In this document: positions 1-9,908 of the stretch, piece after piece
Layout of the letters: each line of letters starts with the position of its first letter
Position numbering within the stretch: the first letter of the stretch is position 1
Assembly: GCA_021083345.1 (NCBI GenBank)
Contig: JAJGRE010000002.1
Location: forward strand, 372,001 to 436,000
Direction of reading: 5' to 3'
DNA length: 64,000 nt
Source of the DNA: Calditrichales bacterium MX18-03
GTDB lineage: Bacteria; Bacillota; Clostridia; Lutisporales; Lutisporaceae
Notes under the pieces: model-generated
Databases searched by the model: none
What the model was told of the DNA's origin: nothing
Seen by the model: only the letters and a program-made list of their open reading frames with translations
Translations under genes and position numbers: made by a program

Positions 1-1116
1 ATAAATGCCGGGCTCCACTGTCAGCACCATTCCCGGCTTCAGAACCGTTTCGCGGCCTCCGACGTCATGGGTGTCCAAGCCAAGGAAATGACTGACGCCG
101 TGCATATAGTACTTGGAAATATCGGCTTCATCCTGAATCAGGCCGATTTTTTTGCATGCTTCGCAGTAGATCTGCTTCACGATTCCATTCAGGTCCATCA
201 ACGGCACACCGGGCTTGACAGCACGAATGACCGCTTCCTGGGCTTCCAGGACGATATTGTATAGCTGCTTCTGCCTGTCGGTAAATCTGCCTGAAGCAGG
301 AAAGGTTCTGGTAATATCAGCACTGTAATGATTATATTTTGCTCCCACATCCACAAGCACCAGCGCATCCTCTTCCACTTTGCAGTTGTTGGCTTCATAA
401 TGCAAGATGGTGCCATTTTGCCCCGAAGCGACGATGGAGAAAAAACCGAGATCCCTGACGCCTGCCGTTTTTAAAGCAAAATCGAAATGAGCTTCAAGGA
501 CATACTCCATCATCCCCGGACGGCAGTTTATCATCATGCTTCTGATTCCTTCTCCGGTAATACCGATTGCTCTGCATAGCGCCTCCACTTCTTCCTCACA
601 CTTGATCAGTCTGAGCTGGGCAATGGGATATCGCGCATTTTTAATGCGGAGGAAAGGATATTTTCGAGATGTCTCTCCAGCAAAAGCCTGGGCAGGTGTA
701 TGCGGCATTTCCCAGTCCAGACGCTCCAGATCAAGGTAAAGCATATCGAATTCATCATCCTCAAACAACCGGTTGAACTTCCTTGTGAAATCGCAAAGGT
801 ATTCAATCTTTTCAATTCCCGAAGCGTTTGCTGCCTCATCCTTCCTGAGCCTTTTGCCATTCCATTTTTCATAATCAGGATCCGGCGTTTCTATGTACAG
901 TGTTTCCTTTAAACGTTCACCCAGCTTTTCCATCACCAGCACCGCAGACTGGCTTTCAATCCCTGTCATGTAGTAGAAGTTGGTGTTGGGTGTGAACCGG
1001 TACCGCTCATCTGCGGATTTCTGCGGCGGCTCACCGGCGAATAAAACCACCAGTGCCTTGTCCTCAATGGCTTCAAACAGCTTCGTTCTGTTCCTTTTAA
1101 AAAAATGTTGATCCAT
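1..1116 (-). CDS. pepP: Xaa-Pro aminopeptidase (M24 family), C-terminus cut by window edge
   Basis: A cytosolic metallopeptidase that removes an N-terminal residue preceding proline. The reading frame runs open for 372 codons from ATG at 1116 to the window edge. The N-terminal creatinase-like half is followed by the pita-bread catalytic fold. The metal-site motifs are visible: the first aspartate in VDVGAKYNHYSADITRTF and the second in its SADITRTF part, the histidine block HGVSHFLGLDTHDVGGR, and VEPGIY at the very edge. The last metal-ligand glutamate would lie outside the window. A GGAG-rich stretch precedes the ATG and a sigma-A type promoter lies further upstream. The gene has its own promoter and is separated from the chemoreceptor by a terminator. 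Family assignment is firm; the exact substrate is not. Confidence 0.93.
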   Translation of the reverse strand, partial: MDQHFFKRNRTKLFEAIEDKALVVLFAGEPPQKSADERYRFTPNTNFYYMTGIESQSAVLVMEKLGERLKETLYIETPDPDYEKWNGKRLRKDEAANASGIEKIEYLCDFTRKFNRLFEDDEFDMLYLDLERLDWEMPHTPAQAFAGETSRKYPFLRIKNARYPIAQLRLIKCEEEVEALCRAIGITGEGIRSMMINCRPGMMEYVLEAHFDFALKTAGVRDLGFFSIVASGQNGTILHYEANNCKVEEDALVLVDVGAKYNHYSADITRTFPASGRFTDRQKQLYNIVLEAQEAVIRAVKPGVPLMDLNGIVKQIYCEACKKIGLIQDEADISKYYMHGVSHFLGLDTHDVGGRETVLKPGMVLTVEPGIY

Positions 1117-1167
1117 GCAACCCCACTCTCCATTCAATGTTTTATATTTATATAATTTCATAATAAT

Positions 1168-1196
1168 ATTATATACCTGGAATTCAAGTCTGACAA
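1168..1196 (-). promoter_or_regulatory. sigma-A type promoter of the aminopeptidase gene
   Basis: On the minus strand TTGTCA (1191-1196) and TATAAT (1168-1173) are separated by 17 bases. This gives a leader of about 45 bases before the ATG at 1116. Seen directly; use in the cell is inferred. Confidence 0.6.
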
Positions 1197-1216
1197 CGCA
1201 AACAAGCAATATATAA

Positions 1217-1248
1217 GAATGGCACTATCATGAAAGATAGTGCCATTC
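1217..1248 (-). terminator. intrinsic terminator after the chemoreceptor gene
   Basis: A perfect 13-base-pair stem, GAATGGCACTATC (1217-1229) and its complement (1236-1248), closes a 6-base loop. It lies 25 bases beyond the stop codon at 1273 and is followed on the minus strand by a T-rich TTATATATT run. Confidence 0.75.
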
Positions 1249-1272
1249 TCCTGTGTAATCTTCAGCCAAACC

Positions 1273-3276
1273 CTAGACCTTGAACTCTTTTACAATATTC
1301 TCCAGCTTGCTGGCCTCTTTGTTCAGATTGTCTGCAGAGCTTACGATCTCCTGCAGCGATGCTGCCTGTTCCTCCGAGGAGGCACTGACAGCCTGGGATA
1401 ATGCTGCAGTTTGCTCGGACACTGCCGCGACATCATTGATGGTCCCTACCACTCTTTCTTTGTTTCGGTTGATGTCATCCAATGAGGTATTGAAGCTGCT
1501 GATGCTGTTCTGCAGCTCATCCAGCGCAGTTACGATCTTGATAAAGCTGGTCTTGGTGAATTCCACATTATCTTCTGTCTTTTCATTGATTTCTATTGAG
1601 TATTTTATCTTTTTCTGAACGGAATCAATGCTGCTTTTGATTTCATTGATAACATTGTAGATTTCGGAAGCGGAACCCGTGGACTGCTCGGCCAGCTTTC
1701 TGACCTCTTCAGCAACCACTGCAAAGCCTCTTCCGGCCTCACCTGCCCTGGCAGCTTCGATGCTGGCATTCAACGCAAGGAGGTTGGTCTGCTCGGTTAT
1801 GGTCTTAATGGTGTCTGTTATAGCGGATATCCTATTGGAGCTGAGGGCGAGCCTTTCAATGTCTGCCGCCACCTGCTCGTTGGCTACGAAGGTTTCCTTG
1901 AAGCTGCTGCTCAGGTTGTCTATGACCACGGTTCCTTGCTCGGCTGCTTTCTTGACCTCATTTGAGGTACCCAGCATTTTACCTGCATCCTTTATGGAAC
2001 CGTTGATCTGCTCGCTGAGGTTGTTGGTAATGCTTACACCGGCATCCAGATTCTTTGCCTGTGCCGCTGCGCCTTCTGCAATTTCCTGAACGGACCGCGC
2101 AACCTCATCACCAGCTTTGTTGGATTCCTCAGTAATATTGACCAGCAGGTGTGCAGATTCCTTTACCTTTCTGGAGGTTTCAGTCAGGCTCCTGACGATG
2201 CGTACGTTATTGTCTATGACGTTATTCAGAGACTCTGCAATTGAAGCTACCTCTGCACTGGCATGCTTGTCCACTTTCACTTTGGCGGTAAAGTCACCTT
2301 CCTTGATCCTGTCAAGTACGGAAACCATGTTGACTATGGGCTTCGTAAAGCTCCTTGAGTAAAGGACACCGCCCAGCAGTGCCAATATCAATGAAGCGAT
2401 TGCAATTATTGCAGTGAAGTTGCGAACAGAATCAACCTTGCCAGCCAGCTCCGTTTCAGGTATCAACCCGATAACCGTCCACTTGGTCTCTGGGTTTTCC
2501 AGTTTATAGTAATAATGGTTTACACCTTGGATTGCAACGGTATTGTTTTGTTCATCCTTGCTATTGGTGATTTCACTGATCCATGGTTCCTCAGCTGCGG
2601 TTTTGTTCAGATACTCCTTGTCCCTGTCGGCAATGACCTTTCCGGTGTTGTCAAGCAGCAGGACATAACCGGTCTCTCCGATCTTGGTGTTTGCAACCTG
2701 GTCCGATAAGGTCTGCAGCTTGATGTCCATTCCTACGACACCCACCATCTGACCGGCTGAATCCTGGACTGTTTTGGCAAATGTTACGATAAAGCGCTTT
2801 TCTGTTCCGGCTGCATCCTCATAAGGCGCCGTCAATATTGGCTTGCCTGCATTTTGAGCAGCTGCCGTATACCAAGGCCTTCCTGTGGGGTCGTAACCGG
2901 CCGGAAGCTCCTGCTCCGGTGATAGAATCATCCTTTTGTCCTGAAGCCCTAGATAAATGCTGGTATAACCCTGATGCGTTTCCAAAAACACGTTCAGGGA
3001 CTTTCTGAGCCACATTTCGCTGTCTGCATTGGTCAGAATGGCCGTTGCATTGGGATCCTTCGACAACAGGTCGATGGATTCCACATTGCTTCTGTACATG
3101 CCGTTGATGGTGTTGGATACACTGCTGATATTGTCCTTTATCAGCATCTCAAAATTATGTTCAATATTGTCCTTGAAGGTCACGTAACTAAAAGCCGATA
3201 TCACGGCAACCGGCAGCAATACGGCGATTACGAGTAATGTTACGATTTGTGACTGTAAATGTCTTTTCCCCTTCAT
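1273..3276 (-). CDS. methyl-accepting chemotaxis protein with dCache sensor
   Basis: A membrane chemoreceptor that would pass ligand signals to CheA/CheW. The order is: TM1 near residues 10-30, an extracellular double Cache domain to about residue 285, TM2 near 290-310, HAMP, then a long methylation/signalling coiled coil. The conserved hairpin tip [19 protein letters not shown] is present. The Cache domain holds YDPTGRPWY, followed by PYED and then GMDI; the Y-x4-R-x-WY ... Y ... D order matches the motif known for amino-acid-binding dCache domains, so an amino acid ligand is inferred. The ATG at 3276 is preferred over the GTG six bases upstream because GGGAGG lies at good spacing. It is a single-gene unit with its own promoter and terminator. 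Confidence 0.93.
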   Translation of the reverse strand: MKGKRHLQSQIVTLLVIAVLLPVAVISAFSYVTFKDNIEHNFEMLIKDNISSVSNTINGMYRSNVESIDLLSKDPNATAILTNADSEMWLRKSLNVFLETHQGYTSIYLGLQDKRMILSPEQELPAGYDPTGRPWYTAAAQNAGKPILTAPYEDAAGTEKRFIVTFAKTVQDSAGQMVGVVGMDIKLQTLSDQVANTKIGETGYVLLLDNTGKVIADRDKEYLNKTAAEEPWISEITNSKDEQNNTVAIQGVNHYYYKLENPETKWTVIGLIPETELAGKVDSVRNFTAIIAIASLILALLGGVLYSRSFTKPIVNMVSVLDRIKEGDFTAKVKVDKHASAEVASIAESLNNVIDNNVRIVRSLTETSRKVKESAHLLVNITEESNKAGDEVARSVQEIAEGAAAQAKNLDAGVSITNNLSEQINGSIKDAGKMLGTSNEVKKAAEQGTVVIDNLSSSFKETFVANEQVAADIERLALSSNRISAITDTIKTITEQTNLLALNASIEAARAGEAGRGFAVVAEEVRKLAEQSTGSASEIYNVINEIKSSIDSVQKKIKYSIEINEKTEDNVEFTKTSFIKIVTALDELQNSISSFNTSLDDINRNKERVVGTINDVAAVSEQTAALSQAVSASSEEQAASLQEIVSSADNLNKEASKLENIVKEFKV

Positions 3277-3329
3277 ACACACCCTCCCGCATTATTCGTC
3301 ATTATTCGACACTATTTTGTAATATTTTC

Positions 3330-3357
3330 ATTATATAACAGCCGCAAAAATTTTCAA
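3330..3357 (-). promoter_or_regulatory. candidate promoter of the chemoreceptor gene
   Basis: On the minus strand TTGAAA (3352-3357) and TATAAT (3330-3335) are 16 bases apart, about 50 bases before the start codon. Apart from this and the terminator at 3556-3582, the 3277-3599 gap shows no gene. Confidence 0.5.
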
Positions 3358-3555
3358 ATAGTATTTTTTATAATTATTAACAACATTTTATCTCAATTGT
3401 CGAATTTTGTCATCGGTATTCGCTGATATTACTGCCCTCAGGGCTGTTGTACACGTTTACGTTCATTTATCGTTATGCATTATTATGCTGTGATTTTGCA
3501 TATTTATAATAAATCTGTTTGTTAAATTCTTATTCTAGCATCAAAAGCATAGAGA

Positions 3556-3582
3556 AAGACTGCCAAAATTAGTGGCAGTCTT
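3556..3582 (-). terminator. terminator after the RND efflux operon
   Basis: A 9-base-pair perfect stem AAGACTGCC/GGCAGTCTT with a 9-base loop lies just past the RND stop codon. The minus-strand side continues TCTCTATG, a modest T tract; on the plus strand the stem is followed by six A. Confidence 0.6.
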
Positions 3583-3599
3583 AAAAAAGTATTGTAATT

Positions 3600-6500
3600 T
3601 TATTCACGCCCCAGCTTGACATGAACCATGCTGTATACAACCGGAATAACAACCAGTGTCAGGAGTGTAGACAGGACCAATCCGGCAGCAAGAGATATGG
3701 ACATCGGTGCAAACAGAGGATTGCCTTCATAAATCAGCGGAACAAGCCCGATGACGGTGGTAATGGTCGTTAGCATAATGGGCCTGAAACGCTTATAGAC
3801 CGCATCCTTGCAGGCATCGTCAATACTTTTTCCGTTCCTGCGTTCACTGTTGATATAGTCCAGAAGCACGATGGCATTGTTGACAACGATACCGAAGAGG
3901 CTGACGATGCCAAAAAGGCTGGTAAAAGAAAGCGGCTGACGGAAGAAATACAGCCCCAGAACCGAACCGGCCATAGAAAGGGGAATGGTCAGCATAATCA
4001 CGAGCGGCTGCAGGAAGGATGAGAACTGAAAAAGAAGGATGGCGTACACAACCGATACTGAGAACAACCCCATTACACCTACATCTCCGAAGTTTCTCAT
4101 GATCTTGCTCATTTCACCTGCGTAAGCCAGATCGACGCCATTCAGTTCCTTACCGGCCAATTGCCCCTTCAGCTGATCCTCTATCTCCACCGGACTGTAG
4201 CCCGGCCTTACATCTGCCGTGACACTGATACATAGCTCTCCGTCATATTTATCCACAGTGGGACTGACGCTTTTTAAACCGATCCTTGCAATCTCCTTCA
4301 GCGGTACTTTGATATCGGCAATAGCAGACTTGATCATCAGGTTTTCCAGCTCCTCCTTGGAGCGGATACCTGTTTTAATCACTATACCGTACTCCTTGCC
4401 ATCCCTACGGAATACAGAGGCAGTAGCGCCCTTCAACGCCAGACTGATTTCCCTCTGCACATCCAGCTTGGATATGCCGTAGACCCCGGCTTTATCGCTG
4501 TCTATTACCGTATCGAACTCGTAAATCCTGTCCAGACGGTCATCCTCCACATTATAGGTTCCCGGAACAGCACTCAGCTCTCTGCGCACCTCTGCAGCAG
4601 CCGCCTCTATTAGCTTCATGTCCCTCCCGGTTACTCTGACCGTTATGGGCGATCCCACCGGTTCACCCTGCTCCAGCTCTTTTACAGTTGCCGTCCCCCC
4701 GGAAATGCCGGCATCCAGCAGTTCCTGCAGGTAGGAGACCAGTTCGGTGTTGTTTCTGAACCGCCCTCCAGCCTTAAGGTCTACTCGGATCATGAACTGT
4801 GCAAAATCGATATACTCTGAATACTTCTTCATGGCATGGTAGAATTTCGGCAGTGCATCTCCAATGGAGACGGTATATGCGGCCACTTCCGGCTGTTCCC
4901 TAAGGATTTCCGCAATTCGGTCAGCCAGCTTCTCTGTCTGGTTGATATCCGCACACTGCTCTGTTTTGACGTCAATATGGATGACATTCTTATCCGCCTT
5001 GGGGAAAAACTGGAGCCCCAGTCTTCCCGCCAATACCAGCGTCAAGGCAAAGGCTGTCAGAGCAATCAGAAGTGTCTTCCTTTTATGTAATAGCCCCCAT
5101 CTCAAAAGCCCGTCAAAAAAGCGCCTTGTCCGCGAAACCTTTTCCTTGTTCATCCCCGGTTTGAAAACAAGATAAGCCATGGTAGGCGTAACAAATAACG
5201 CTACGATGTAAGAAATACTCAGGGAAACCATGATGATCTGCGGGATGCTTCTTATAAAATCACCTGCTATGGATTTCAGCATCAGCAGCGGAATAAAAGC
5301 TCCCACCGTTGTAAGCGTCGATGTCAGAACCGGAATGGCAACCTCCCTGACCCCCTCAATACATGCATCAAACCTTTCCTGTCCGCTATCCATCCTGACC
5401 TGAATGGCGTCACTGACCACAATGGCATTGTCCACCAGCATGCCCAGCGCTATAATAAGCGCCGCAATGGAGATCTGATGCAAGTCAATGCCCATGAGCC
5501 GCATTGCAACAAAAGTGCTGATGATGGAAAGCGGGATAGCTGTGGATACGATGACGGCATTTCTAAAGCCCATGCCGATGAAAACGACAATGACCACAAA
5601 GAGGATGCCTTCCAGCAGATTGAGGTTGAAACTGCTGATGGAACGCCCCACATCCTTAGGCTGATACTGCACCAGGTCGAAGAGGATATCCTTCGGCAAG
5701 CCGGCCTTGAACCCATCGATCTCCCGTTCCACTTCCCTTCCGATGATAACGATGTTTTTGTCTTCTTTGAAATAACCCGTCAGCAATACTGCTTTTTTTC
5801 CATTATGCTTGATCTTATAGCTGGCATCCTCCAGCTCCATTTGGACCTTAGCCACATCCTTCAGCCGTATGATGGCACCGTTTTCTTTTGATACACCGAT
5901 AACGGTGTTTTCGATTTCATTCAATGAACCGTAAATGCCATGGGTCTTGACATTGATCCTGGCGTTCTTGTCGTTAATCTGTCCAGACGGCATCTCCACA
6001 TTCTGTGCTGCTATGATTCCATCCAGATCAGCCAGTGAAACACCATAATGATTCAGCACATCGGCATTCACTTCCACCCGGATCTCCTTCTTCTGCTTTC
6101 CTGCCAGGTCAAAGCGGGATACTCCCTCCACTCTGGATAGCCGGGACTCCAGCTCCTCGGCATAGGTTGCCAGTTCTTCATAGCTGTAGCCATCCCCGGA
6201 TATGCTGATCATCATACCGGCGGTTTCAGTCAGATCGGTATTAACCAAGATTTTCTGGCAGCCTTGCGGCAGCAGGCTCTCAAGGTCGTCCATCTTCCTT
6301 CTTAGCTTATCCCAGGTCTCATCCTTGTCGATCCGGTTATTCAGCATCAGCATAACCACCGACAGGCTGTTCTTGGAATGAGAAATAGAATAGTCATAGC
6401 CTTCTATTTCAAGGACCTCTTCCTCAATCTTGCTTGTAACCAGCTTCTCCACATCTTCCGGAGAGGCACCCGGGTATATCGCCGTAATCAAGGCTGCCGG

Positions 6501-6632
6501 TGCACTGATATCCGGCGTCTCCTGACGGGGCAGCAGCACAAAGCTGTATATGCCGAACAGCATGACCATGACCGCCATGAAAAGTGTAATTTTGTAGTTC
6601 CGGACTGCCGCTGCAATCAAACCTTTTTTCAT
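3600..6632 (-). CDS. RND family efflux transporter
   Basis: An inner-membrane proton-driven exporter of 1010 residues, the normal size for the AcrB/HAE-like family. There is one N-terminal transmembrane helix, then a large extracytoplasmic loop, the TM2-TM6 block, a second loop and the TM8-TM12 block. The TM4 region reads GMLVDNAIVVSDAI: the first aspartate of the usual proton-relay pair is kept and the second is asparagine, a variant common in part of the family. The equivalent TM10 stretch is FGIVVNNAIVLLDYI. It follows the membrane-fusion gene with 15 bases between them and a good GAGG site. No outer-membrane channel gene is present, which fits a Gram-positive cell. The substrate is unknown; drugs or lipids are possible. 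Confidence 0.92.
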   Translation of the reverse strand: MKKGLIAAAVRNYKITLFMAVMVMLFGIYSFVLLPRQETPDISAPAALITAIYPGASPEDVEKLVTSKIEEEVLEIEGYDYSISHSKNSLSVVMLMLNNRIDKDETWDKLRRKMDDLESLLPQGCQKILVNTDLTETAGMMISISGDGYSYEELATYAEELESRLSRVEGVSRFDLAGKQKKEIRVEVNADVLNHYGVSLADLDGIIAAQNVEMPSGQINDKNARINVKTHGIYGSLNEIENTVIGVSKENGAIIRLKDVAKVQMELEDASYKIKHNGKKAVLLTGYFKEDKNIVIIGREVEREIDGFKAGLPKDILFDLVQYQPKDVGRSISSFNLNLLEGILFVVIVVFIGMGFRNAVIVSTAIPLSIISTFVAMRLMGIDLHQISIAALIIALGMLVDNAIVVSDAIQVRMDSGQERFDACIEGVREVAIPVLTSTLTTVGAFIPLLMLKSIAGDFIRSIPQIIMVSLSISYIVALFVTPTMAYLVFKPGMNKEKVSRTRRFFDGLLRWGLLHKRKTLLIALTAFALTLVLAGRLGLQFFPKADKNVIHIDVKTEQCADINQTEKLADRIAEILREQPEVAAYTVSIGDALPKFYHAMKKYSEYIDFAQFMIRVDLKAGGRFRNNTELVSYLQELLDAGISGGTATVKELEQGEPVGSPITVRVTGRDMKLIEAAAAEVRRELSAVPGTYNVEDDRLDRIYEFDTVIDSDKAGVYGISKLDVQREISLALKGATASVFRRDGKEYGIVIKTGIRSKEELENLMIKSAIADIKVPLKEIARIGLKSVSPTVDKYDGELCISVTADVRPGYSPVEIEDQLKGQLAGKELNGVDLAYAGEMSKIMRNFGDVGVMGLFSVSVVYAILLFQFSSFLQPLVIMLTIPLSMAGSVLGLYFFRQPLSFTSLFGIVSLFGIVVNNAIVLLDYINSERRNGKSIDDACKDAVYKRFRPIMLTTITTVIGLVPLIYEGNPLFAPMSISLAAGLVLSTLLTLVVIPVVYSMVHVKLGRE

Positions 6633-6647
6633 TATCTCACCTCAGCC

Positions 6648-7844
6648 TTAATCTATTACCGCAACCCGGTCGCCATGCTTGATGGCGGTCATTCCTTCAA
6701 CGACCAGCCAATCCCCTGCGGCTACGCCGGATACCTTCACACTGCTACCTCTTATTTCGGAAATGACAACCGTTCTTTTTTGCGCTCGCCCCTCCTGAAC
6801 TACATATACATAATCTTCACCGTCCGATAGCATCGACGTAATCGGGATCCATATGCCTTTTTCCTCGCCGATGCGGATCTTTACCTTTTCGATGCTGCCT
6901 ATAAGCAGCTCTGCATCTGCTGCAGCAATCTCCACGGGATATGTTCTGCTCTGCTCATCAGGCACTTCATTTATATTGGTAACCACACCTGCTGCCTCGC
7001 TGCCGTCCTCGCCAATAACCGCCGCCATGCCCAGACGGACCTGTCGGAAATCTTCTCCCGCAAGCCCTACATTGACCACCTCGCTGTCATTTCTGACAAT
7101 GATGACAGGATATCCGGCTGAAACCATTTCCCCTTCCTTGTACAATACCTCCGCCACATAACCGTCGGCTAAGGAATAAATCACTGCACTCTCTACCAGG
7201 CTCTGCTTATGCTTCAAATCTGCTTCCGCCTGCTCCATCTGGCTGCGAGCGGTTTCCACATCCTCTGACCGCGTACCGTTCTTTACTTTGTCATAGGCTT
7301 CCTGGGCCTGATTCAGTTCAGAGGCCTTTATCTCATAGTCCAGCTTTGCTTTATCCCGGTCGTTTTCTGAAGCTGCCTCGGCTCGATACAAGGCTTCCAC
7401 TCTATTAAAGCTGTCCTGGGCATACAGCATGGCATCCCTTGCCTTTTTCACATTCAGCTCCAGGCTTCGGATATCCTCCGGCTGAGCACCGTTCTTTGCC
7501 TTGTCGTACTGCGCCTTTGCCGCCTCATACTGGCTTTTTGCCGCTTGCACAGCAAAAACCAGGTCGGTCTTATCCAGCTCCGCCAGCACTTGTCCTCTTT
7601 TCACTGCCTCACCTTTTTTGACAGGCACTCGCGACAGCCTTCCCGAGCTCTTAAATGACAGTTTCTTCATTTCTTCCGCTTTTACAATACCTGTATAGCT
7701 TACAAGCTTGTCTTTTACCTCTTCCTTCAGTTCTTTCGCTCTGACGGGTCTCACCTTATCAGGCGATACTGCCGGCTGCTTCGCACAGGCTGACGCCGAA
7801 AGCATCGCTGCAGCCAGAATGCCTGCCAACCATCTCTTATTCAT
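6648..7844 (-). CDS. RND membrane-fusion (HlyD-like) lipoprotein
   Basis: The periplasmic-adaptor type partner of the RND pump. The N-terminus has a signal peptide ending in a lipobox, LSASAC, so the mature protein should be lipid-anchored at Cys20. Then come a beta-barrel strand, a lipoyl/biotinyl half with GRLSRVPVKKGEAVKRGQ, a long alpha-helical hairpin (about residues 105-215, rich in Ala, Lys and Glu) and the second lipoyl half plus barrel, for example DGYVAEVLYKEGEMVSAG. The 398-residue length is typical. It lies between the TetR gene and the transporter, all on one strand, and GGGGGT precedes its ATG. In a Gram-positive cell it presumably assists the pump without an outer-membrane channel. 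Confidence 0.9.
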   Translation of the reverse strand: MNKRWLAGILAAAMLSASACAKQPAVSPDKVRPVRAKELKEEVKDKLVSYTGIVKAEEMKKLSFKSSGRLSRVPVKKGEAVKRGQVLAELDKTDLVFAVQAAKSQYEAAKAQYDKAKNGAQPEDIRSLELNVKKARDAMLYAQDSFNRVEALYRAEAASENDRDKAKLDYEIKASELNQAQEAYDKVKNGTRSEDVETARSQMEQAEADLKHKQSLVESAVIYSLADGYVAEVLYKEGEMVSAGYPVIIVRNDSEVVNVGLAGEDFRQVRLGMAAVIGEDGSEAAGVVTNINEVPDEQSRTYPVEIAAADAELLIGSIEKVKIRIGEEKGIWIPITSMLSDGEDYVYVVQEGRAQKRTVVISEIRGSSVKVSGVAAGDWLVVEGMTAIKHGDRVAVID

Positions 7845-7914
7845 TTTGCTTACCCCCTGTCTCTATGTAATAAAATACTCTCGTTCATTATTCGGTTAAA
7901 AAATTGCGGCCGTT

Positions 7915-8505
7915 CTACTGGATTCTGTTGACAGCATCCTTGAGGTAGAAGGTAACAAAAAGCTTCGTTGCTTCTCTTGCTTCATCCTCATTGTCAAAAT
8001 GACCCATGATCATGGAAATCCCCTCAATCAGCAGCACCGCCACGACTTGGCAAAGGTAATCATATTTCAGGGTCATCTTTTTCCGCTCCTGGTTCCTTGT
8101 TACGATCTGTTTTGCAAAGCCTTCTACCAGGCTGATAATGTCCTCCTTTGCCTTTTCGTATTGCGTGCCCTTGCTGCCATTGAGCAATATGGACATCTCC
8201 ACCCCATACTGCCGGCTGTTTGACAGGATGCTGTCCGTCAGATAGTCCAGAAAACTGCTTTCATCATGGGTCAGCTTATAGTGGAAGCAATCCTTTGTCA
8301 AGTCGATGAGCCGGTTGTAAACCGGTCCGATGATAGCATAGAAGAGCTTTTCCTTGTTCTCAAAATACCGGTAAAGATTGCCCACAGAAAGCCCTGCATC
8401 CTTCGCAATCTCACGCATGGATGCGCCTTCATAACCCTTTTCCTTGAATTCTCTGAGTGCCGCTTCAAAAATACGGTTCCTCACTTCATCCTTTAGTACT
8501 TGCAT
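7915..8505 (-). CDS. TetR family regulator of the efflux operon
   Basis: A 196-residue repressor-type protein. Residues 1-55 form the TetR helix-turn-helix: FEAALREFKEKGYEGASMRE, then IAKDAGLSVGNLYRYFENKE. The remainder is an all-helical ligand and dimer domain with no recognisable ligand signature. It is the first gene of the TetR/membrane-fusion/RND group, with 70 bases to the next gene. The inference is that it represses its own operon and responds to a substrate of the pump. The ribosome site before the ATG is weak (GCGGGTG). An A+T-rich stretch with TAATATAATAAGTTAA at 8524-8539 upstream could hold the promoter and operator. Confidence 0.88.
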   Translation of the reverse strand: MQVLKDEVRNRIFEAALREFKEKGYEGASMREIAKDAGLSVGNLYRYFENKEKLFYAIIGPVYNRLIDLTKDCFHYKLTHDESSFLDYLTDSILSNSRQYGVEMSILLNGSKGTQYEKAKEDIISLVEGFAKQIVTRNQERKKMTLKYDYLCQVVAVLLIEGISMIMGHFDNEDEAREATKLFVTFYLKDAVNRIQ

Positions 8506-8579
8506 AAATGAACACCCGCTTACTAATATAATAAGTTAAATATATTCCTTTTGGGGAAAAAAGTCAATGCAAACAGGTC

Positions 8580-8637
8580 AAAAAAGGGACTCCCTTCCGC
8601 TTTCAGGTTTCTCACCTGACGTCTTCGGGGTGTCCCC
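8580..8637 (-). terminator. terminator after the small repeat protein gene
   Basis: On the minus strand a GGGGACACCCC arm folds back on GGGAGTCCC, with a small inner hairpin CAGGT-GAGAA-ACCTG, and is followed by TTTTTT. It begins about 30 bases past the stop codon at 8667. Confidence 0.65.
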
Positions 8638-8666
8638 ATAAATTTCAGTTTTCAGCAGCCTACACC

Positions 8667-8990
8667 TTACCAGAAAAAACGTCTGCGCCTGAAAACCGGG
8701 CTGAAGAGCAGCAAAAGAAGTGTCGCTCCCAGCAGTCCGCTAAAGCCTGAATTGCCGTAGCCCAGATAGTTTCCGCCCATATCATACAACTGATAATCCC
8801 TGTAGTACCCTAGAGGTACACCGTCCATTCCATAGACAAACCCGTTGCCCACATAAGCCAAGGGTGCGTAAGCCTCATCATAAATTACCCTGCCGTCCGT
8901 ATAGCCCATGACCCGGTTATTGGCATTGTAGATGGTCCTTCCTTCTACATAGCCGTATTCCCTACCATAGGGATCATATACCTTTTCCAA
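8667..8990 (-). CDS. small repeat protein with a C-terminal membrane segment, function unknown
   Basis: A 107-residue protein starting at TTG, supported by GGGAGGTAGAGG upstream. The first 75 residues are built from short repeats of about 16 residues with a G-Y-V/T-DGR/GN-x-I/V-Y core (GYVEGRTIY, GYTDGRVIY, AYVGNGFVY, GYYRDYQLY), each probably a beta hairpin. A hydrophobic stretch, LLGATLLLLLFSPVF, and a basic tail RRRRFFW follow. Such an arrangement suggests a surface-facing or membrane-anchored beta-rich domain, with the basic tail inside. No enzymatic motif is visible. It is a monocistronic unit with a terminator. The coding call is firm on composition and signals; the function is not known. 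Confidence 0.7.
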   Translation of the reverse strand: MEKVYDPYGREYGYVEGRTIYNANNRVMGYTDGRVIYDEAYAPLAYVGNGFVYGMDGVPLGYYRDYQLYDMGGNYLGYGNSGFSGLLGATLLLLLFSPVFRRRRFFW

Positions 8991-9201
8991 AACCTCTACC
9001 TCCCTTCCGTTATTTACTCCAAAACAACCTTCTTGAGGAATTCAATCCCTCAATTTCTATATATGTAGCATGGGCATAATTTGTTAATGACGGACAACCG
9101 GAATTTGTCACGGTTGTTCAAAGGAAGCGGATGGGGGATTGAAATCTATGAAAAATAGAGCTATCATAGTTAAGTAAATAACCGAATATTGGGGTGAAAG
9201 A

Positions 9202-9843
9202 ATGAAGATCATTGACTTGACGCATGTGATGCATCCGAACATGCCCGTCTTTCCGGGTACTGAAAAACCTGTTTTCAAACCGGCAAATACCATCGAAAAG
9301 GATGGCTTCAAAGAAACGCTGCTGTCTCTGTATTCACATACCGGAACCCATATTGATGCACCTGCCCATATGGTAGCCGGCTCAAATTCGCTGGATCAGC
9401 TGCCGGTGAATCATTTTGCAGGGAAAGCAACCGTTTTGGACTTTTCCGGCTTGGAGAGCAGTGAAATAAGCCTGAGCAACCTGCAGAAATATGAAAGTAA
9501 GCTGGACTGCCTGGATTTTCTGATACTGAAAACAGGCTGGGAAAAGCACTGGGGTACCGACAGGTATTTCAATGGGTTTCCATATTTGACGGGAGAAGCT
9601 GCTGAATGGCTCACCGGCTTCAACCTGAAGGGAGTCGGGATTGATGCCATCTCTATAGATGACATGAAAACCACCACATTTCCGGTCCATTATCACTTGT
9701 TCCGTTCCAATATGATCGTAATTGAAAACCTGGCAAATTTGGAAGGCATCCGTGAAGAATTTTTTATTTTTTCCTGCCTGCCGTTGAAATATGAAAATGC
9801 GGATGGTTCACCGGTCCGTGCCGTTGCAATAGAAAATATATAG
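9202..9843 (+). CDS. cyclase-family / kynurenine-formamidase-like metal hydrolase
   Basis: A 213-residue soluble protein of the family that includes bacterial arylformamidases and polyketide cyclases. The signature HTGTHIDAPAHM (residues about 47-58) gives the histidines and aspartate that bind the metal in this family, and LTHVMHPNMPVFPG is the usual N-terminal motif. A further stretch, GVGIDAISIDD, also fits. The reaction is probably hydrolysis of an amide or ester; the true substrate cannot be read from sequence. GGGGTGAAAGA precedes the ATG. It is the only plus-strand gene in this part and ends in a bidirectional terminator shared with the sugar operon. Confidence 0.85.
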   Translation: MKIIDLTHVMHPNMPVFPGTEKPVFKPANTIEKDGFKETLLSLYSHTGTHIDAPAHMVAGSNSLDQLPVNHFAGKATVLDFSGLESSEISLSNLQKYESKLDCLDFLILKTGWEKHWGTDRYFNGFPYLTGEAAEWLTGFNLKGVGIDAISIDDMKTTTFPVHYHLFRSNMIVIENLANLEGIREEFFIFSCLPLKYENADGSPVRAVAIENI

Positions 9844-9845
9844 AA

Positions 9846-9894
9846 AAACCGTTGCATGACAGGTATCGGACTCCACCTGTGATTGCAACGGTTT
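9846..9894. terminator. bidirectional terminator between cyclase gene and sugar operon
   Basis: AAACCGTTGCA (9846-9856) pairs perfectly with TGCAACGGTTT (9884-9894), and an inner CAGGT/ACCTG helix extends the fold. T- and A-rich flanks suit both convergent genes. Confidence 0.7.
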
Positions 9895-9908
9895 CTATTT
9901 TATAAAGA

